From contig JADANN010000401.1 of the NCBI GenBank assembly GCA_018806985.1, positions 1,550,001 to 1,614,000 on the forward strand: a stretch of DNA of 64,000 bases. The letters run 5' to 3'. The notes below the pieces were generated by a model. It saw only the letters and a program-made list of their open reading frames with translations. It made no database searches and was not told where the DNA came from. Shown here one piece after another: positions 1 to 12,255 of the stretch; position 1 is the stretch's first letter; every line of letters starts with the position of its first letter. The stretch is from Angiostrongylus vasorum. Its lineage: Eukaryota > Nematoda > Chromadorea > Rhabditida > Metastrongylidae. Position numbers and translations under genes: made by a program.

Positions 1-229
1 GTACGCTTACAAGTCCCCTTAAATTAAAAGGCTAAAACATTCCTAGCCACATATGGGCCATACAGTACCCAAATAAACGAAAACGAATCAAACTTGGAAA
101 GTTAAAATATTTTTGTCTACATATTTCGACCCGATATAGATGTCGGAAGTAACAAAAAAAGTAACTTCGCATCTTAACTTCGTAAGCTTTTAAAATATTC
201 GTTGTAACACGTGTCAAAGTAGGTTAAGT

Positions 230-398
230 TCAAGTTTTCAGTTCCTGTTGCAAACGTTGCACTCCTTCTTGTACAAAGTGAGCTCAAATAACTCTATTAA
301 AGCGTTATGCGAAAATTCAGTGAACATGTCCACGCATTGTATATACATCATCTTTGCTTCCTTTTTGACTTCAGAGCACCAATAATGAGCTAAATGCA
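230..398 (-). other. possible terminal exon, unassigned
   Basis: On the minus strand an open stretch follows a TTTAG acceptor and ends in TGA. It reads about 50 residues, with a Cys/Lys-rich end (KKECNVCNRN). I could not find an upstream exon in a matching phase, so it may be chance. The rest of 1-700 shows nothing else I can name. Confidence 0.15.
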
Positions 399-814
399 AC
401 GAGTAATAGTTTCCGTGGTACTTTCAAAGATCAGACTTCAACTGATTCATGAGCAGACGACATTCATAAGCGAATCTGTTCTTAATAGGCAATTCACGAT
501 CCGGGTGTGAATATGTCCGAATGCTTCAGCTATCTCTCTATCATTTGTGGACCGTACTTTTTTTGCTTTTTGATGAGGAGGCACGAGACTGTTATTATCG
601 AAATAACACACGACACGACTTCAAAACCAAGCAGAAGGCAGCCGAGACATCAACGATATACAGGACAATGAATAGTGAAAAGGACAAAGAACACCAGACA
701 CTCACGCCCTAACGAGTACCCCGCAAATGTGGACACTGCAAAAGTTCGACAATAATATAATTAACGTTTTCGAACGTATTGCCGAAAACGTGATGATGAA
801 TGCCCGTATCGAGC

Positions 815-1092
815 AAGGGGCACGTGTAGAGCAGTGGTCGAAGGCCACTGCAATACACACATCAGCGTGCCCGAAACCCACCAAGCCCTCCACTCTTCCG
901 GGGTCGGCAAATTGGTACCAGACTTGTCTGGGAGGATAGCAGCACTGGCTCGATACATCGTTAGGCCACCGCGAGTCATCGTAAAGACCACATATGCATT
1001 CAATCACCTCCAACGATGCATAATGAAATCGAATGTATAGCCCATCTCTCAAGGATTGATCAACGAAGCGAGCTTCTTTCTTATTTTTTATC
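815..1092 (+). repeat. SINE-A copy
   Basis: tRNA-like head (TAGAGCAGTGG A-box region, degenerate B box), then the family body with the GTCGGCAAATTGGTACCAG block, and the terminal 'gattgatcaacg..gagctt' end with a T-rich tail. Full length but diverged. Confidence 0.85.
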
Positions 1093-1340
1093 AATCGAGT
1101 TGAAGAATCCGAGATCCCGATCCACACAGATAATAGAAAGTCAAAAGGAGTGGTACTCCATAAATCGCAATGGCAAAATGATTGAGTTCGACATGTGAGG
1201 TGTGTTAATGACAAACCCAACCCAACAGCAACCTAATCTGAGGATAAATGACACATGTGTGATAGACGAAGACATTAGTCATGTTGACATCAGTAAAATT
1301 AAGCATAAAATAAAACTATAGGATTTTAAAGAAGACCCAC

Positions 1341-2192
1341 TTATGAACTTTGTAGAAATCCTTGCCCAAAAAAGAGCGAACCGCCTTCCCAACACGAACG
1401 TCCACCAAAAATATATCATACATTGTTGCTAAAGCACGACGTTGTGAAAATGAATGGTATTCTCTCTCCAACTGACGTTTTGTCATAATCTTTGCGTAGT
1501 GCTGATTCGTTAAACCATGATCCTTTTCAATTTTTTCTGCCCATTGACGAGCTTGTTTATCCACATCAGGATCGTTCTAAAACAACGTATAACCGAGGGA
1601 AAACAAATAGCGCATTAAAACTTTTACAGAACTTTTTGTAACGCTGTCTTAAACCTTCGACTAAAAAGAAAGCGTCGATTTTAACATGGATTTTGGTTTC
1701 CCACTTACCCAAAACACAGGAAACAGCAGAAAGAAGTAACTGCTCCAAGCTTAAAACAAATAACCATTTAACATATTAAATACTATACAGATCCTCACCC
1801 TAGCCGATGCTGATTGATCCAGATCTGGCATGATTATGCAAACCGACGTGTTTTGTGGTGTGCGATGGGGCGATGGTAGCAGACTTAACACAAAGGGATC
1901 AAACATTAATAAAATCAAAAACTCAAAAAAACAATAAAACGTAGGAATGAAACAGCAACACGCACATCTTTAGCCGTGCCCTATTGGTAGTCAACGCCGG
2001 CTTCTTGTATACGACAGTTAACCCAACGGCATGGTCAATTTCGGGAAAAAGAGATTTTCCGCTGTGTTCAGCAAGATAGTTCTTCAAAACTCTGAGTGCA
2101 TGACGAGCCTAATATTACGTAAATAAATATGGCATTAAAGAAAAACCTGACTCAACCTGACTCATTTCAGCTACCCACGATTCTGTGAACAT
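1341..2192 (-). CDS. ribosomal L1 domain-containing protein 1-like (partial)
   Basis: Exons read from high to low coordinate: 2175-2192 (or from an ATG at 2243), 1966-2108, 1799-1883, 1341-1576. All phases join. The translation has the RSL1D1/Cic1-type L1 fold pattern: an N-terminal helix ALRVLKNYLAEHSGK, the strand VGLTVVYKKPAL, a PH..T motif before VCIIMPDLD, then REYHSF and MYDIFLVDVRVGK, where the family has KEY..Y and FDFFLTDARI, and FLGKDFY, where it has LIGRHFY. Family members are nucleolar and influence ribosome biogenesis and growth. The last exon ends at AA|GTGGGT. The expected second half of the L1 fold and the C-terminal basic tail were not found between here and position 1, so the gene probably continues outside the window or across undetected exons. 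The start codon is uncertain: two in-frame ATGs lie 51 bp apart. It is the last of several minus-strand genes. Confidence 0.65.
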
Positions 2193-2552
2193 TGCAATGA
2201 AAAATATGATGAACTTAGAAATTTGACATGTCAAAGATTTCATCGCTTTATTCCGGCCAATCAGAGAAGCTGGATACCTTAGGGAATAAGAAGCTAAACA
2301 AAATCCGGCACATTCAAGTGCTTAACACAGAGCATTCACTGAACAGCCGTTTGAACCAATGTGACAGAAATGCTTAAAGTTTAAATCGCAACATGAACTA
2401 CATGAATATGCTTTTCCCACTCATAGCAAGAAAACAGGAAACATAACTCCATCAACAATAAACTGGTATAACCACCACGAAAACTACCTAGTTGTTCACA
2501 AATAAAACTCAAAAGTTGTTTTCAAAACTTCAATTTCTCTATCACCTACTTG

Positions 2553-2775
2553 AATACTTGGATGGTCCATCTTCACCGGTTGTGCGGGCCCCAGCATAAT
2601 TTTAATTTTTTCAGAGTTTTGCTGGCTTAGCCATTGCGATTTCCTGGAGCCTCAAGGTCAACCTAGCTAAAGTCTGCCCCAGGTGGTCACCATCACAGGG
2701 AGTCGCCGCCCTTGTCGATCAGAAAGAGATTTGCCACCATGCGACTAGTTTGACACTAGGACGATGGGGTATTTA
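2553..2775 (+). repeat. R-family copy (truncated)
   Basis: Starts with 'acttggatggtccatcttcac', then 'gggccccagcataatt' and the 'gtcgccgcccttgtcgatcaga' block. It lacks the distal third seen in full copies. Confidence 0.8.
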
Positions 2776-3519
2776 AAAGTTCTCTATTCCTTTTCCGAAT
2801 TCCTTTCTCAAAACAAACGACAAAGGCGCAGTAGGAAACAAATGAAAGTGACACATAGACTCAAATGACCACGTCTCCTCGGTAAACCCCAGTTGAAGGT
2901 CGTCTTCTATTCCCAGCACCACAAGACAATGCTTTTCGTAAGACAACTGTCCTATAACTGGAATATTAGTTCGTCAAGAAAAACTCATACGAGACTGGCA
3001 GGAATAGAGATCGCAGAGAAATTTATCTAGTAGCGTGTTCCTTCCAGGATATTTTTTGAACCAAATGAAAGGAAACCGCCATTCCTTACTAAAACCTCTA
3101 ACAAAGAACTACACTTAGGCACCGTATATACATCGAAAAAGCCGCAGTTCAACGAAGAACTGAGAGTACACATTGAAAATCGAAGAAGAGCTAAGCACAT
3201 ATTGTAGTACAGAGAGGATGACAATCGTTACGACCACAGCAACTTCTCCCTATGTACAATGTGGTTCTACTGCTTCAAATTCTCGATGTTCGCTTCTTCA
3301 AGATGATCGCAGCTAGGATCGCTTCACTGTAACAGCTGAATGCAACCCTTACCTCCATGAAAGTCATCACGTCGTAATACTTCACTTAAGTTCACAAACG
3401 CGAAGTCAATTGTTCGAACATTTCCCATAGCCAGTTGTAGCTTCTTTTCAGAAGAAATTAAATTGATGACTAAGATTCACTGTTTTCTTCATGAGCAAAT
3501 ACGAGTTTGTTATTACATC

Positions 3520-3600
3520 ATTTACTCATTGAGAAAACGTGATGTTTCGGCGGCTTGCCTTCCTCACAGCCTCGGAAAGCCAAGTTGATAAAATAAAGGA
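3520..3600 (-). repeat. HH-family fragment
   Basis: Minus strand reads GTGAGGAAGGC, a short loop, GCC then GAAAC. It abuts SINE-A on its right. Part of the hammerhead-like repeat family discussed in the findings. Confidence 0.6.
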
Positions 3601-3813
3601 CAAAGCTCTCGGTGTTGATCGCCATGCATTCGACTTTATTAAGAATCGTTGGAGGCGAATGTATGCACATCTGGCCTTTACAATGACTCGCGGTGGCGCC
3701 TACCGATGTATCGAATCAACCCTGGAGGGATGGAGGTCTTGGTGGACTTTGGACACGGGAATCGATCCCATGTGTATCGCAGGTCACGAAGGCGCTACAT
3801 GTGCCAAAACTGA
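3598..3813 (-). repeat. SINE-A copy (inverted, internal deletion)
   Basis: Inverted copy running from the 'gctctcggtgttgatc' end to a B-box-like ATCGATCCC and A-box-like end. The middle (tiggtaccag-type block) is partly missing. Confidence 0.8.
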
Positions 3814-3979
3814 TAGGCAACACAATCCATTCAGTCAAACACTTTCATAAAACCAGCAAATAAAACTTAATACACTAATGTTTGTTAACACTGTGAACAG
3901 CCTCTCCTCAACGCTTGCCAAGAAGATAATGCACTATTAATCAGTGCAGAGGTTAAGAGCAAGTCGATCCTGGGATTTG

Positions 3980-4854
3980 TTACATGATGACAAAGATGTG
4001 CACAGTAAAACTGGGACCATCAACGCTTCTTAGCCGTGTCTTTTCTCCGAAGATGATAAGTGCTCCATCAGTGTCTGTATTGTGAACGCCTTCCAACACG
4101 TGCTCCACGTACAATGAAAAAAAAGGGTTGTCAACAACAGCAACAGACGTGCTCACCAAGAGTGTCCCGCTTTTTGTAAGGCCTCTTTTCACATATGCTG
4201 TCATACACCTAGTGGTAAGCCCCAACAGCGCACGGAAATGAAAGAAAGAAATGACCTGGCGGACAGTGTTAAGTGTTAAAGTATTGGTACAGTTAGCACA
4301 AGTAGTTAGGCATGGCAGCGTTAGGTAGAAAACTAGCTGAACAGCCGAGCAAGGGCATCCGTGGCGCACTATGTAATGCGCGAGCACCCGGAAAAGGAAA
4401 TTTCAGAATATCTCAGCATCGTTTCGGGTTGTACTTCACATCACACGCCGCTGTCAAAAATTATAGTAAACAGCAAATAAAAGGTTAACAGTACAAGCAG
4501 TATTAAAAAATAAAACATTAAAGTGTTCAGAAATGAACTTCGCCTCACCTGCACTTTTATGTCCTCTATCTTTTTCCCGACATCTTTTCGAATTACAGAT
4601 AATGACTTTTCCTCTTCTATGGCAGATATTTTCTCTTTCTCCACAATAGTCTTATCTTCAGAACCGCTTGACGTGCATCCCCGTGCTTTTTTCTCACATA
4701 AAAGCTCATCGGTTGTCTGGAGATAAATGAAATATACCACTGACGGGAACCAAAAACCTGGTAGAAAACCACCAAACTCACACACGACTTTCGTTTTCTT
4801 ATCGTTCGTTTCTTCGATTTTGACATTGTTACGTTGGCCATTACTTAACTTCAC
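3980..4854 (-). CDS. unassigned small charged protein (tentative model)
   Basis: Two exons join cleanly: 4789-4854 (no ATG, so an upstream exon or another start is needed) and 4549-4716, a Lys/Glu-rich predicted coiled coil (IVEKEKISAIEEEKSLSV). Downstream, a third piece at 4157-4208 joins in phase, and a last piece ending in TAA at 3980-3982 can also join. A competing reading keeps one long open frame across 3980-4387 instead. I recognise no family. The region starts only about 200 bp below the probable end of the SDE2-like gene on the same strand, which is operon-like spacing. Treat exon structure and start as unsettled. Confidence 0.3.
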
Positions 4855-5054
4855 AATTTTTCATAATACGATGAGTAATCACTAGAATGTAGTTTTAAAA
4901 CAACTGGATAGAGATGGCATTCGACCACACACTTAAGAACAAATGGAGGAAAACAATATCTTCATGTGAACCAGAGATATTACCAAGCACATCAATAAAG
5001 AAATAAATGACAATTTTTACTTGTTACTTCAAAGTACAATTTCTACACAGCTCC

Positions 5055-5122
5055 TTAACATAATACAATAAAATAGCGTGCACCTCTCTCATCCACTATC
5101 ACGCTGCATTTGATTCCAGGAA
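5055..5122 (-). other. candidate last exon of the SDE2-like gene
   Basis: A TTTTTCAG acceptor is followed by an open frame ending TAA. It contains GIKC....DERGARYF, which loosely resembles the GLKCG...ERA.RLF motif at the C-terminus of SDE2 proteins. The connecting exon is not identified, so the assignment is speculative. Confidence 0.25.
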
Positions 5123-5239
5123 CTGAAAAAGGAATCCTTTCATCGCAACAAGAATCAATAGTGAGAAGAAAAAAACTTCATTATTTAAAGAGTCTTTGAC
5201 CGGATTTATAACAATATAATAGAAACAACTCGACCAATC

Positions 5240-5565
5240 TTACAAAGAAACAGTCTCCTTGGAATCCCGAGAACAGCCTGGCCAAAGTCTGCCCCCAGGT
5301 CTTCACCACCACGGGCAGTCGCAGCCCTTGTGGATCAGAGGAAGATTTGCCACTATACGACTTTAATACCAGGACGGTGGACGATCCTGGTATTGGTTTA
5401 CTCATAGCTAGGCTTCCTGATGGGAACGCCGGACTCCTTCTCAGCTTGGGAGGTTCTGCCGGGGGATGAATCCCTCCATCCCTCCCCCCCTTCTTGTACA
5501 TCACAGCCCGACACCGAGGCCCGAGGAACACCTCCCAGCCACGATAAGACGGTAAATAGTTGGAA
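5240..5565 (+). repeat. R-family copy
   Basis: Near full-length copy lacking the first part. It carries 'cagtcgcagcccttgtggatc', the 'gatcctggtattggtttactc' block and the terminal 'ccagccacgataagacggtaa' end. It lies between exons of, or just after, the SDE2-like gene. Confidence 0.85.
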
Positions 5566-5659
5566 CCGTTGACTTATTCATAATGATTAGACCAGTTACA
5601 TCTCCTGCCACACGGTCCCACCTCATATGCAAATTACTTAAAAGATTGTATATGCTTAC

Positions 5660-6857
5660 TTGATTTTCGTGGTGCAGTGAACGACCGGCTTTAATTTTCG
5701 ATCCACAAAGAGCACCACCGTTGGCAGTTGCGATTTCCTGTGGCTTACTAGAGAAATACTCTCGAATTTCGTTAACAAGGTCAAGGTCAATGTCATCATC
5801 TTCGTCAAAATCCGAATCGGAGTCGCTTTCTCTGAATTTTTTAAACAGTAGGAAAAAATGAAATCTTGTCCAGGTTTCCACATTTGAACTGTGATAGGGC
5901 ACATAACTAGTTCAAAGAAGTAACAAGGACTTACAACTTCTGCTTTTTCTCCTTTACTGATGATACCGTTGCACCAACTTTTCTCTTAGTCCCAGCCTTC
6001 AAACTCCCTGGTAGGTCATCAATGTCAAAATCAGAGTCCGAAGAAGACTCAGCGAGAGATTGTGTTTTTGTAGACTTCGCTTTTATCAATTCCATGAAAC
6101 CTGAAAGAAGAATATTAAATGATGGCCAGCTTCCAACCCAGATGATTAGAAACCCAATTTTCAGTGGAAAAAAAATGATGGTTTTATGGTTAATACAAGA
6201 TCTCAAAATAACCTTGTTCGAATGCTTCTTCCGTTTTTTCTATGACTGACTCTTTTTGACGGATATAGTCGGGGTCGTGAAACATGTGCTTAGGTGGTCC
6301 AGACTTCAGCTTCTCATATTTGGCATTTCTAGATAAAATCACACCCGTTAAAACAACGAAAAAAAACGAACACATATGGAAAATTTTACACCAAGAAACA
6401 GAACCGTGCCTTCTCTCCAGTTTCTCCTTCTCACGTTCAGCAGCTCTCTCAATCCACCTTCGTAGTTTCTGTTCTTCTTCTATGGATGCCAGCCTACGAC
6501 CATTTAAATCGCGGCACATCAACTGATTTGTGCTTTTATTGACACGAAATGATCGTAGAAGAGAACCGAAGCCTAAAAAAAAACACCATAATTGTTAGAA
6601 ACCATCAAAAACCAGTAGTTAACATAAAAGTACAACGTCCAAGATGGTCGCTAACCTCCTTTCCCTCCAAGTAGTCGGAAATGTAGCTGGAACAAATCGT
6701 CATTGGTGAAGTCGCCAACTCTTTGGTGGAAATTCTGCACCAGTTCGCCATTAATAGTACAATAGTAGGATTTCGGATCCAAACTTAAGATAGTATCGAT
6801 CGCACTTTTCTCCCGAAACGAGAAAAAGGTGCGCCTTGACAGATTCACTAGCGACAT
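5660..6857 (-). CDS. SDE2-like protein (ubiquitin-like fold, GGKGG cleavage motif)
   Basis: Exons: 6656-6857, about 6411-6572, 6213-6328, 5935-6100, 5660-5831, with more expected downstream. Residues 1 to about 66 form a ubiquitin-like region ending LLGGKGG; exon 2 continues FGSLLRSFR, then CRDLNGRRL and a Glu/Arg helix (AEREKEKLERR). GGKGGFGS followed by CRDL.GRRL is the SDE2 signature. In fission yeast and humans the ubiquitin-like part is cleaved after GG and the remaining protein acts in splicing and replication-stress response. Later exons hold PPKHMFHDPDY and two acidic Ser/Asp tracts (SSSDSDFDID, SDSDSDFDEDDD). The exon 2/3 junction has no good GT donor: alignment with the family favours AG|GCACGG, a possible GC-AG intron. 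The C-terminal domain is not confidently found. Start: first ATG at 6857, with a TTTAG eight bases before it. Confidence 0.8.
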
Positions 6858-7074
6858 GCCGCAAACTAAACCATTACCAGAATATCAATACGAAAAGTCA
6901 ATTAAGGGCGAAAATACCGATTGATAGGACATGAGCTAATCCCAGAAAGATAGAAATGTATTAGGATACCAAAACCATAAGGAGCATAAGGAAAAACACC
7001 TTAACGAAATAACGAGGCGACACAGTGGAATCACGAACAAAAGATTACGACCGAAGCGTATTACGGACACCATC

Positions 7075-7148
7075 CCTAAATCAACGTGTAATTTTTTGTA
7101 GCACAAAGGCTCCTAAATCAACGTGTAATTTTTTGTAGCACAAAGGCT
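7075..7148. repeat. 37-bp tandem duplication
   Basis: Two adjacent, essentially identical 37-bp units beginning 'cctaaatcaacgtgtaattt'. No coding signal. Confidence 0.9.
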
Positions 7149-7254
7149 ATCTGATGGGCAGTGATGGACTTCATGGAGAACTATGGGCAGATTTATTTCC
7201 TTAAAAAGTTATTTGTGAGTTAACAGATTGTTTTATTAGGAGTGGTGAAGCACA

Positions 7255-7545
7255 AAAGGGGTGTGTGTAGCACAGTGATCGGAGGCGGCCAGCAATACAC
7301 ATGGGATCGATCTTTGTCCCCCGGCTCACTAGGGCTTCCATGCCTCCGGGATCAGCAAATTGGTACCATACTTGATTGGAAGGATAGCAGCGCTGGCTCG
7401 ATACATCGGCAGGCCATCGCGAGTCATTTTAAGGGAGATATGGATTTAGTCACCTCCAATGGTGCCTAATGAAGTCAAATGCATGGTGGTGCATCCTTCA
7501 GGGATTGATCGACACCGAGAGTTTTTTCCTTTTTTACCCCTTTGT
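7255..7545 (+). repeat. SINE-A copy
   Basis: Head 'tgtgtagcacagtgatcgg', B-box region 'gggatcgatc', the conserved middle, and the tail 'gattgatcgacaccgagag' followed by a T-rich run. Confidence 0.85.
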
Positions 7546-8039
7546 GAAGCACTATTACATAAAAGATCTTCGGACATACTGAGAAAGAACGTCTAGATTA
7601 AAGAACTGTGACATTTACGATATCTTCAGCCTTTCATGACTAAAATATTACACAGGGATGGCTCAAAGGAGGCTTTGAGCTCTAAATACAGCTGAACTGG
7701 ATTGCTATGGATGATGCATCTTCTTATTCTAATTATGCAGATCTAAAAATAATGCCGGGTTTTGAACGGTAATTTTTTAAATGGTTGGCTCTGTTGGAAC
7801 GGCACCTTATGAACACATTTGCCGTAACTAATTTTTAACTTTCAGCAAGGACCATAATTTTCCGGCAATAGCGGACTGTACAGAAATTAGTGCGCGCTGG
7901 CCGTTCTTCACAGGATGAAGGTTCTACAGGATTCTGCTGCTACAGAGTTTGAAGGTCTGCAAGAGGGAAATAGTCTTTCGGTCCCGGTGTGTATATCGCG
8001 GATTCTGGTAGCTAAATTCATTCAAATTATGCAGCGTTG

Positions 8040-8332
8040 GCGAATGTAGCGTAGTGGTTAGAGCCCTTGCAATACATATGTGGTCGCTGGTTCGATTGCG
8101 GGGTGCAGGGCTCACCAAGTACTCAATTGCTCCGGGATCGCCAAATTGGTATAAAACTTGTCTTGGACCATAGCAGCACTGACTCGACACATCGATAGGC
8201 CACTGTGAATCACTGTAAAGGTCAAATATGCATTCAGTCACTTCTAACGATGCTACGAATGGAGTCGAATGCATGGGTCGTTCCTCAGGAATTGATCGCT
8301 GCCGGAAGTTTTACCCTATATCCTTTTTATCT
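8040..8332 (+). repeat. SINE-A copy with good B box
   Basis: Head 'tgtagcgtagtggttagag' and a B box GGTTCGATTGC very close to the tRNA consensus. Tail ends 'ttaccctatatcctttttatc'. Confidence 0.88.
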
Positions 8333-8368
8333 ACAGCGTTACTTGTGCAACGTCAAGCCAATGGCGCT

Positions 8369-8420
8369 GTAGTTCTTGGTGTAATGCTAACCAAAGTAGT
8401 TCTTGGTGTAATGCTAACCA
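8369..8420. repeat. 26-bp tandem duplication
   Basis: Two units of 'gtagttcttggtgtaatgct' plus 'aacca', side by side. Confidence 0.85.
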
Positions 8421-8749
8421 GAAACGGACTTCATGACGACGAACTCTATGCTTCTCAATCATTTCACGTGGCAAACATTTGTCTTTCTTATCCTTCCGAT
8501 TCTTCCTATTGACAAAAAAGACTATTGAAAAACTAAAATTCTGTTGTTCTGCAACACAGCGAGAAGTTTAGCTTCAACTATCGCATTTGGATCGTCGTCA
8601 TCAACTGCTGTTAAATGTCCACCACCTTCTCGTCATCAACGCTTATAGCTGTGATGCTCGCTTCCAGTTCGATAGCGCATTCCAGGTCTCCTTGTTGCTT
8701 CAACAGGGGCATGTTGATTGCTGAAGTAATGATGGAGAAAAACAATGCA

Positions 8750-9030
8750 GAATAAGGCGTCTGTCGTTGAGGACTATGCTATGCATTCGACTTGACCAAG
8801 CATAGTAGAGGTGATTCAATGCATATCCGACCTTTACAATAACTTGCGGTGGCCTACCATTGCATCGAGCCAGTGCTGCTACACTCCCAAAAAAAATCTG
8901 GTACTGGTTCTCCACATACAAGTCTAGTACCAATTCGCGGACCCCGAAGGGACGGAAGGTTTGGTGGGCCTGGGGCGCGTGATCAAATCAGCGACTAGTC
9001 CAGCATGGATTGCGGTGCTCCTCTAATCAC
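8750..9030 (-). repeat. SINE-A copy (diverged, inverted)
   Basis: Inverted family body, with a short internal duplication around the 'tctggtac' block (two versions about 40 bp apart) and a damaged tRNA head. Confidence 0.75.
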
Positions 9031-9174
9031 TCCGTCGCACTCATCCTCTCATGCAGCCTAAGAAAGGTGGAAATTAACTGTTAGAACATGCATTATATGG
9101 TAACAGGCTAGCAACAATTAAACTTTAGAAGTATATAACTTAAACATTAGTCAATTGTCGTAAAATCTCAGTTA

Positions 9175-9545
9175 CTTAAATACTTGGATGGCCGATCTTC
9201 ACTGGTTATGCGGCCCACAGCATAATTTCTATTTTTTTCGGAGTTTTGATGGCTTAGCCACTGTGGTTCCCAGAAGTCCGGAGGTCAGCCAGGCCAAAGT
9301 CTGCCCTCGGTCACCACCACAAGAAGTCGCAGCCCTTGTGGATCAGAGGGAGATTTGTCACCTACGACTTTGATACCAGGACGGTGGTGGTTCCTAGTAT
9401 TGGCTTACTCTTAGCTGGCCTTCCTGATGGAAACGCAGCACTCCTTCTCAGCATGGGAGATCATGCTAGGTGATAAATCCCTCCGCTGTACATCGCAGCC
9501 TGATACACAGGAACGCCTTCCACCCACGTTGAGGCGGTAAACCAT
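9175..9545 (+). repeat. R-family copy (near full length)
   Basis: Begins 'tacttggatggccgatcttc' and ends 'cccacgttgaggcggtaaac'. One of the most complete copies. Confidence 0.88.
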
Positions 9546-9908
9546 TGACAGGATTGCAAAATCACGTTGTGAAATTCATAAGAAATTCTTTGACATGTCA
9601 CATCCTCGTACTTCTTTTAATCTGTTCAAAAAGTTGCTCAAGTATATTTCCTGTTTTACTACATATACCCCTCTTGAGCTAGGGAATTCTATAACCAACA
9701 AAATACACGAGCTCCATCACAGAAATGGTTACAAAAACATCACTTTATACGCAGACAGATTCCAATGTGGAACAATATCTCGACGTTATCCAACTGTTAT
9801 CCAGAAAAATCACAAACATATATCACAACAACAAGCGATATTTACATAAAGATTGTAGCATTATGTACATATTTATAGAAATTTAGTTTCATTAAAGCCG
9901 AATGGATG

Positions 9909-12163
9909 TTAGACATGTCTGCGAGCTGGAAATCGACCTCTCAGAGCAACAGGAACGCGCAAAGAATGTAAAGGATGGCGGGTAGGAATTGCATTTGTAA
10001 CAGTTTTTTCACCATCAGGAAAATCTTCCGCTGATAATAATCGAGGATTTTCCGGAAAACTGAGTAACACTTCTGTTGCGCCAAATTTGGATCCGTAGTG
10101 CCCAGCCCAAAATTGGTTATCCTTTCCACGGCTCATGATAGCCAGCTTACGCATACCAATGGGATAGTCCGTAAAAACTTCTTCAACGGTCTCCCACAAC
10201 CTGCCTCCTTCCCACTGGTCCCATGATCTGACAACAGTACGAAAGCGTGGTAAATGGACATTTGCATTGAAATGTTCTTCCCTTCTGAGTAACTGCAAAT
10301 GAAGCTCATAAGTGGCGCCGCAATCCTGCCTACAGGAACAACGTTCACGGACGGTGATCTTCGGCCGTATTTCATCCATAATCCAAGCCTGAAAAGTAAT
10401 CCAAATATTACCAACACTATAAGCTGACACGACCATGTAGCACAGTGGTCGAAGACGCCCTGCAACACACATGGAATCGATTCCCGCGCCCCATCCTCTT
10501 CGAGTCTTGCACCTCTCAGGGTCGCTAAATTGGTACCGGACTTGTATGGGAGGATAGCAGCACTGGCTCGATATATCGGTAGACCACCGCGAGTCATAGT
10601 AAAGGCCAGATATGCATTCATTCCCCCCCAACGATGCTTAATGAAGTCGAATGCATGGCGCATCCCCCATGGATAGATCAGCGTCGACAGCCTTATCCTT
10701 TTTTGTATAAGCCGACAAGGCAACAACTGTAATTGACTGCTAAGTACCATTACTTACCCAACTTTAGCAATATGGCACTACTTTCACCTCGAATAAAAGA
10801 ATCTGGCTCACCTCTACACCGCTTTTCTCCAAATCAATCTCGCAATATCTATAACACCAATCGTAGCTTGTTGCGAAACAGATACGAACTTCGCTCGAAT
10901 CACAATAGACAGGTGGGTTTTCGATTATTAGTCTAAAATCAGTACGGATAAAATTGAAAACTAAGGAGAAAAAACACTCAGCACAACTTTAACAACAGCA
11001 AAACTGTAACATCAAAAACGATTACCATGGAATTGAGATTCCGAAAGTATATTTGAAAGTACTTCCCAACGGTTTATCGCCTCATCGTGGATGGGAGGTG
11101 TTCCTGGGTGTCGGGCTGCGATGTCTAGCGGGGCCACTCGCCTTCTCACCAGGGCCTTCCTAGCTGAGAACAAGTCCGGCGTTTCCATCAGGAAACCCAG
11201 CTAGGAGTAAACCAACACCACGATCCACCACCGTCCTGGTATCAGGCTAGTCGCATGGTGGCAAATCTCCCTCTAATCCACCAAGGCGGTACTGCGTGAG
11301 GTGGTGACTACCTGGGGCAGACTTAGGCTAGGCTGACCTTGAGACTCCAGGGAACCACAATAGCTAAGCCAGTAAAATTCTAGAAAATGGGAATTATGCT
11401 GGCGCTCACACAACCAATGAAGACGGCTCATCCACGCATCTAACGTATATTTGAAAGCAACACATTTTGCAATAATGTGTAACAAAAACGACAAAAAACC
11501 AATGAACTTTCGAAAGACTTCGACATGAAAACGGATCCGAAAGTTTCAACACACAGCACTAAGCTATTCTAGTGATATTCCAACATTGTTAAATCAGATC
11601 ACTTACCCATCTCCACCATGCTCAAATACCATTCCTTGCTCCTCCAAATTCTTCAAAGTAGATGAACTCCGCAAGGCAACTGCTAGATCACGTTGATACG
11701 GTTGCCGAAAGAAAACCTTCTTGTAGTTCAGGACGTGGAGTACTTCCAGTGAGCCAGCATCATTCGAACACTCCAATTCCTTCCGACGTAAGTACTTCCT
11801 CCAAGAAAGTGGTGGTATACAGATACCATCATACTCACACTTTTCAATCCAAAAGCGAGAAGACACGAGAATTTTGCGGAAAAGTTGGCATGTCTGCAAA
11901 GAGTATAATTAAGATTTCGAAATTCGCAATAAAATCTGCACAGAAAACCCCTGATTTGAAAACATCTAAGACTCTACCTCTGTCTGACCCGAGAATCTGA
12001 GACCCCAAAACTTACATCTAAGAAAATCATGTAGTTTTTTATAATAGAAATATAACATAACGGAATAGAACATGACGTAGGAAACGCCACAGCTCTCATC
12101 ACGTTATGGATGTCGAAGAAACTAATAAAGAATAGGATAAAGAATAGGTAGAGTGTCGTCAAG

Positions 12164-12255
<92 letters not shown>

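Noticed and set aside
10133..10750. Recurrent open frames reading through SINE-A (many with SSQCCYPP.QV.YQFADPG-like peptides)
   Set aside because: The same peptide recurs at every SINE-A copy and is an accidental translation of a pol III element.
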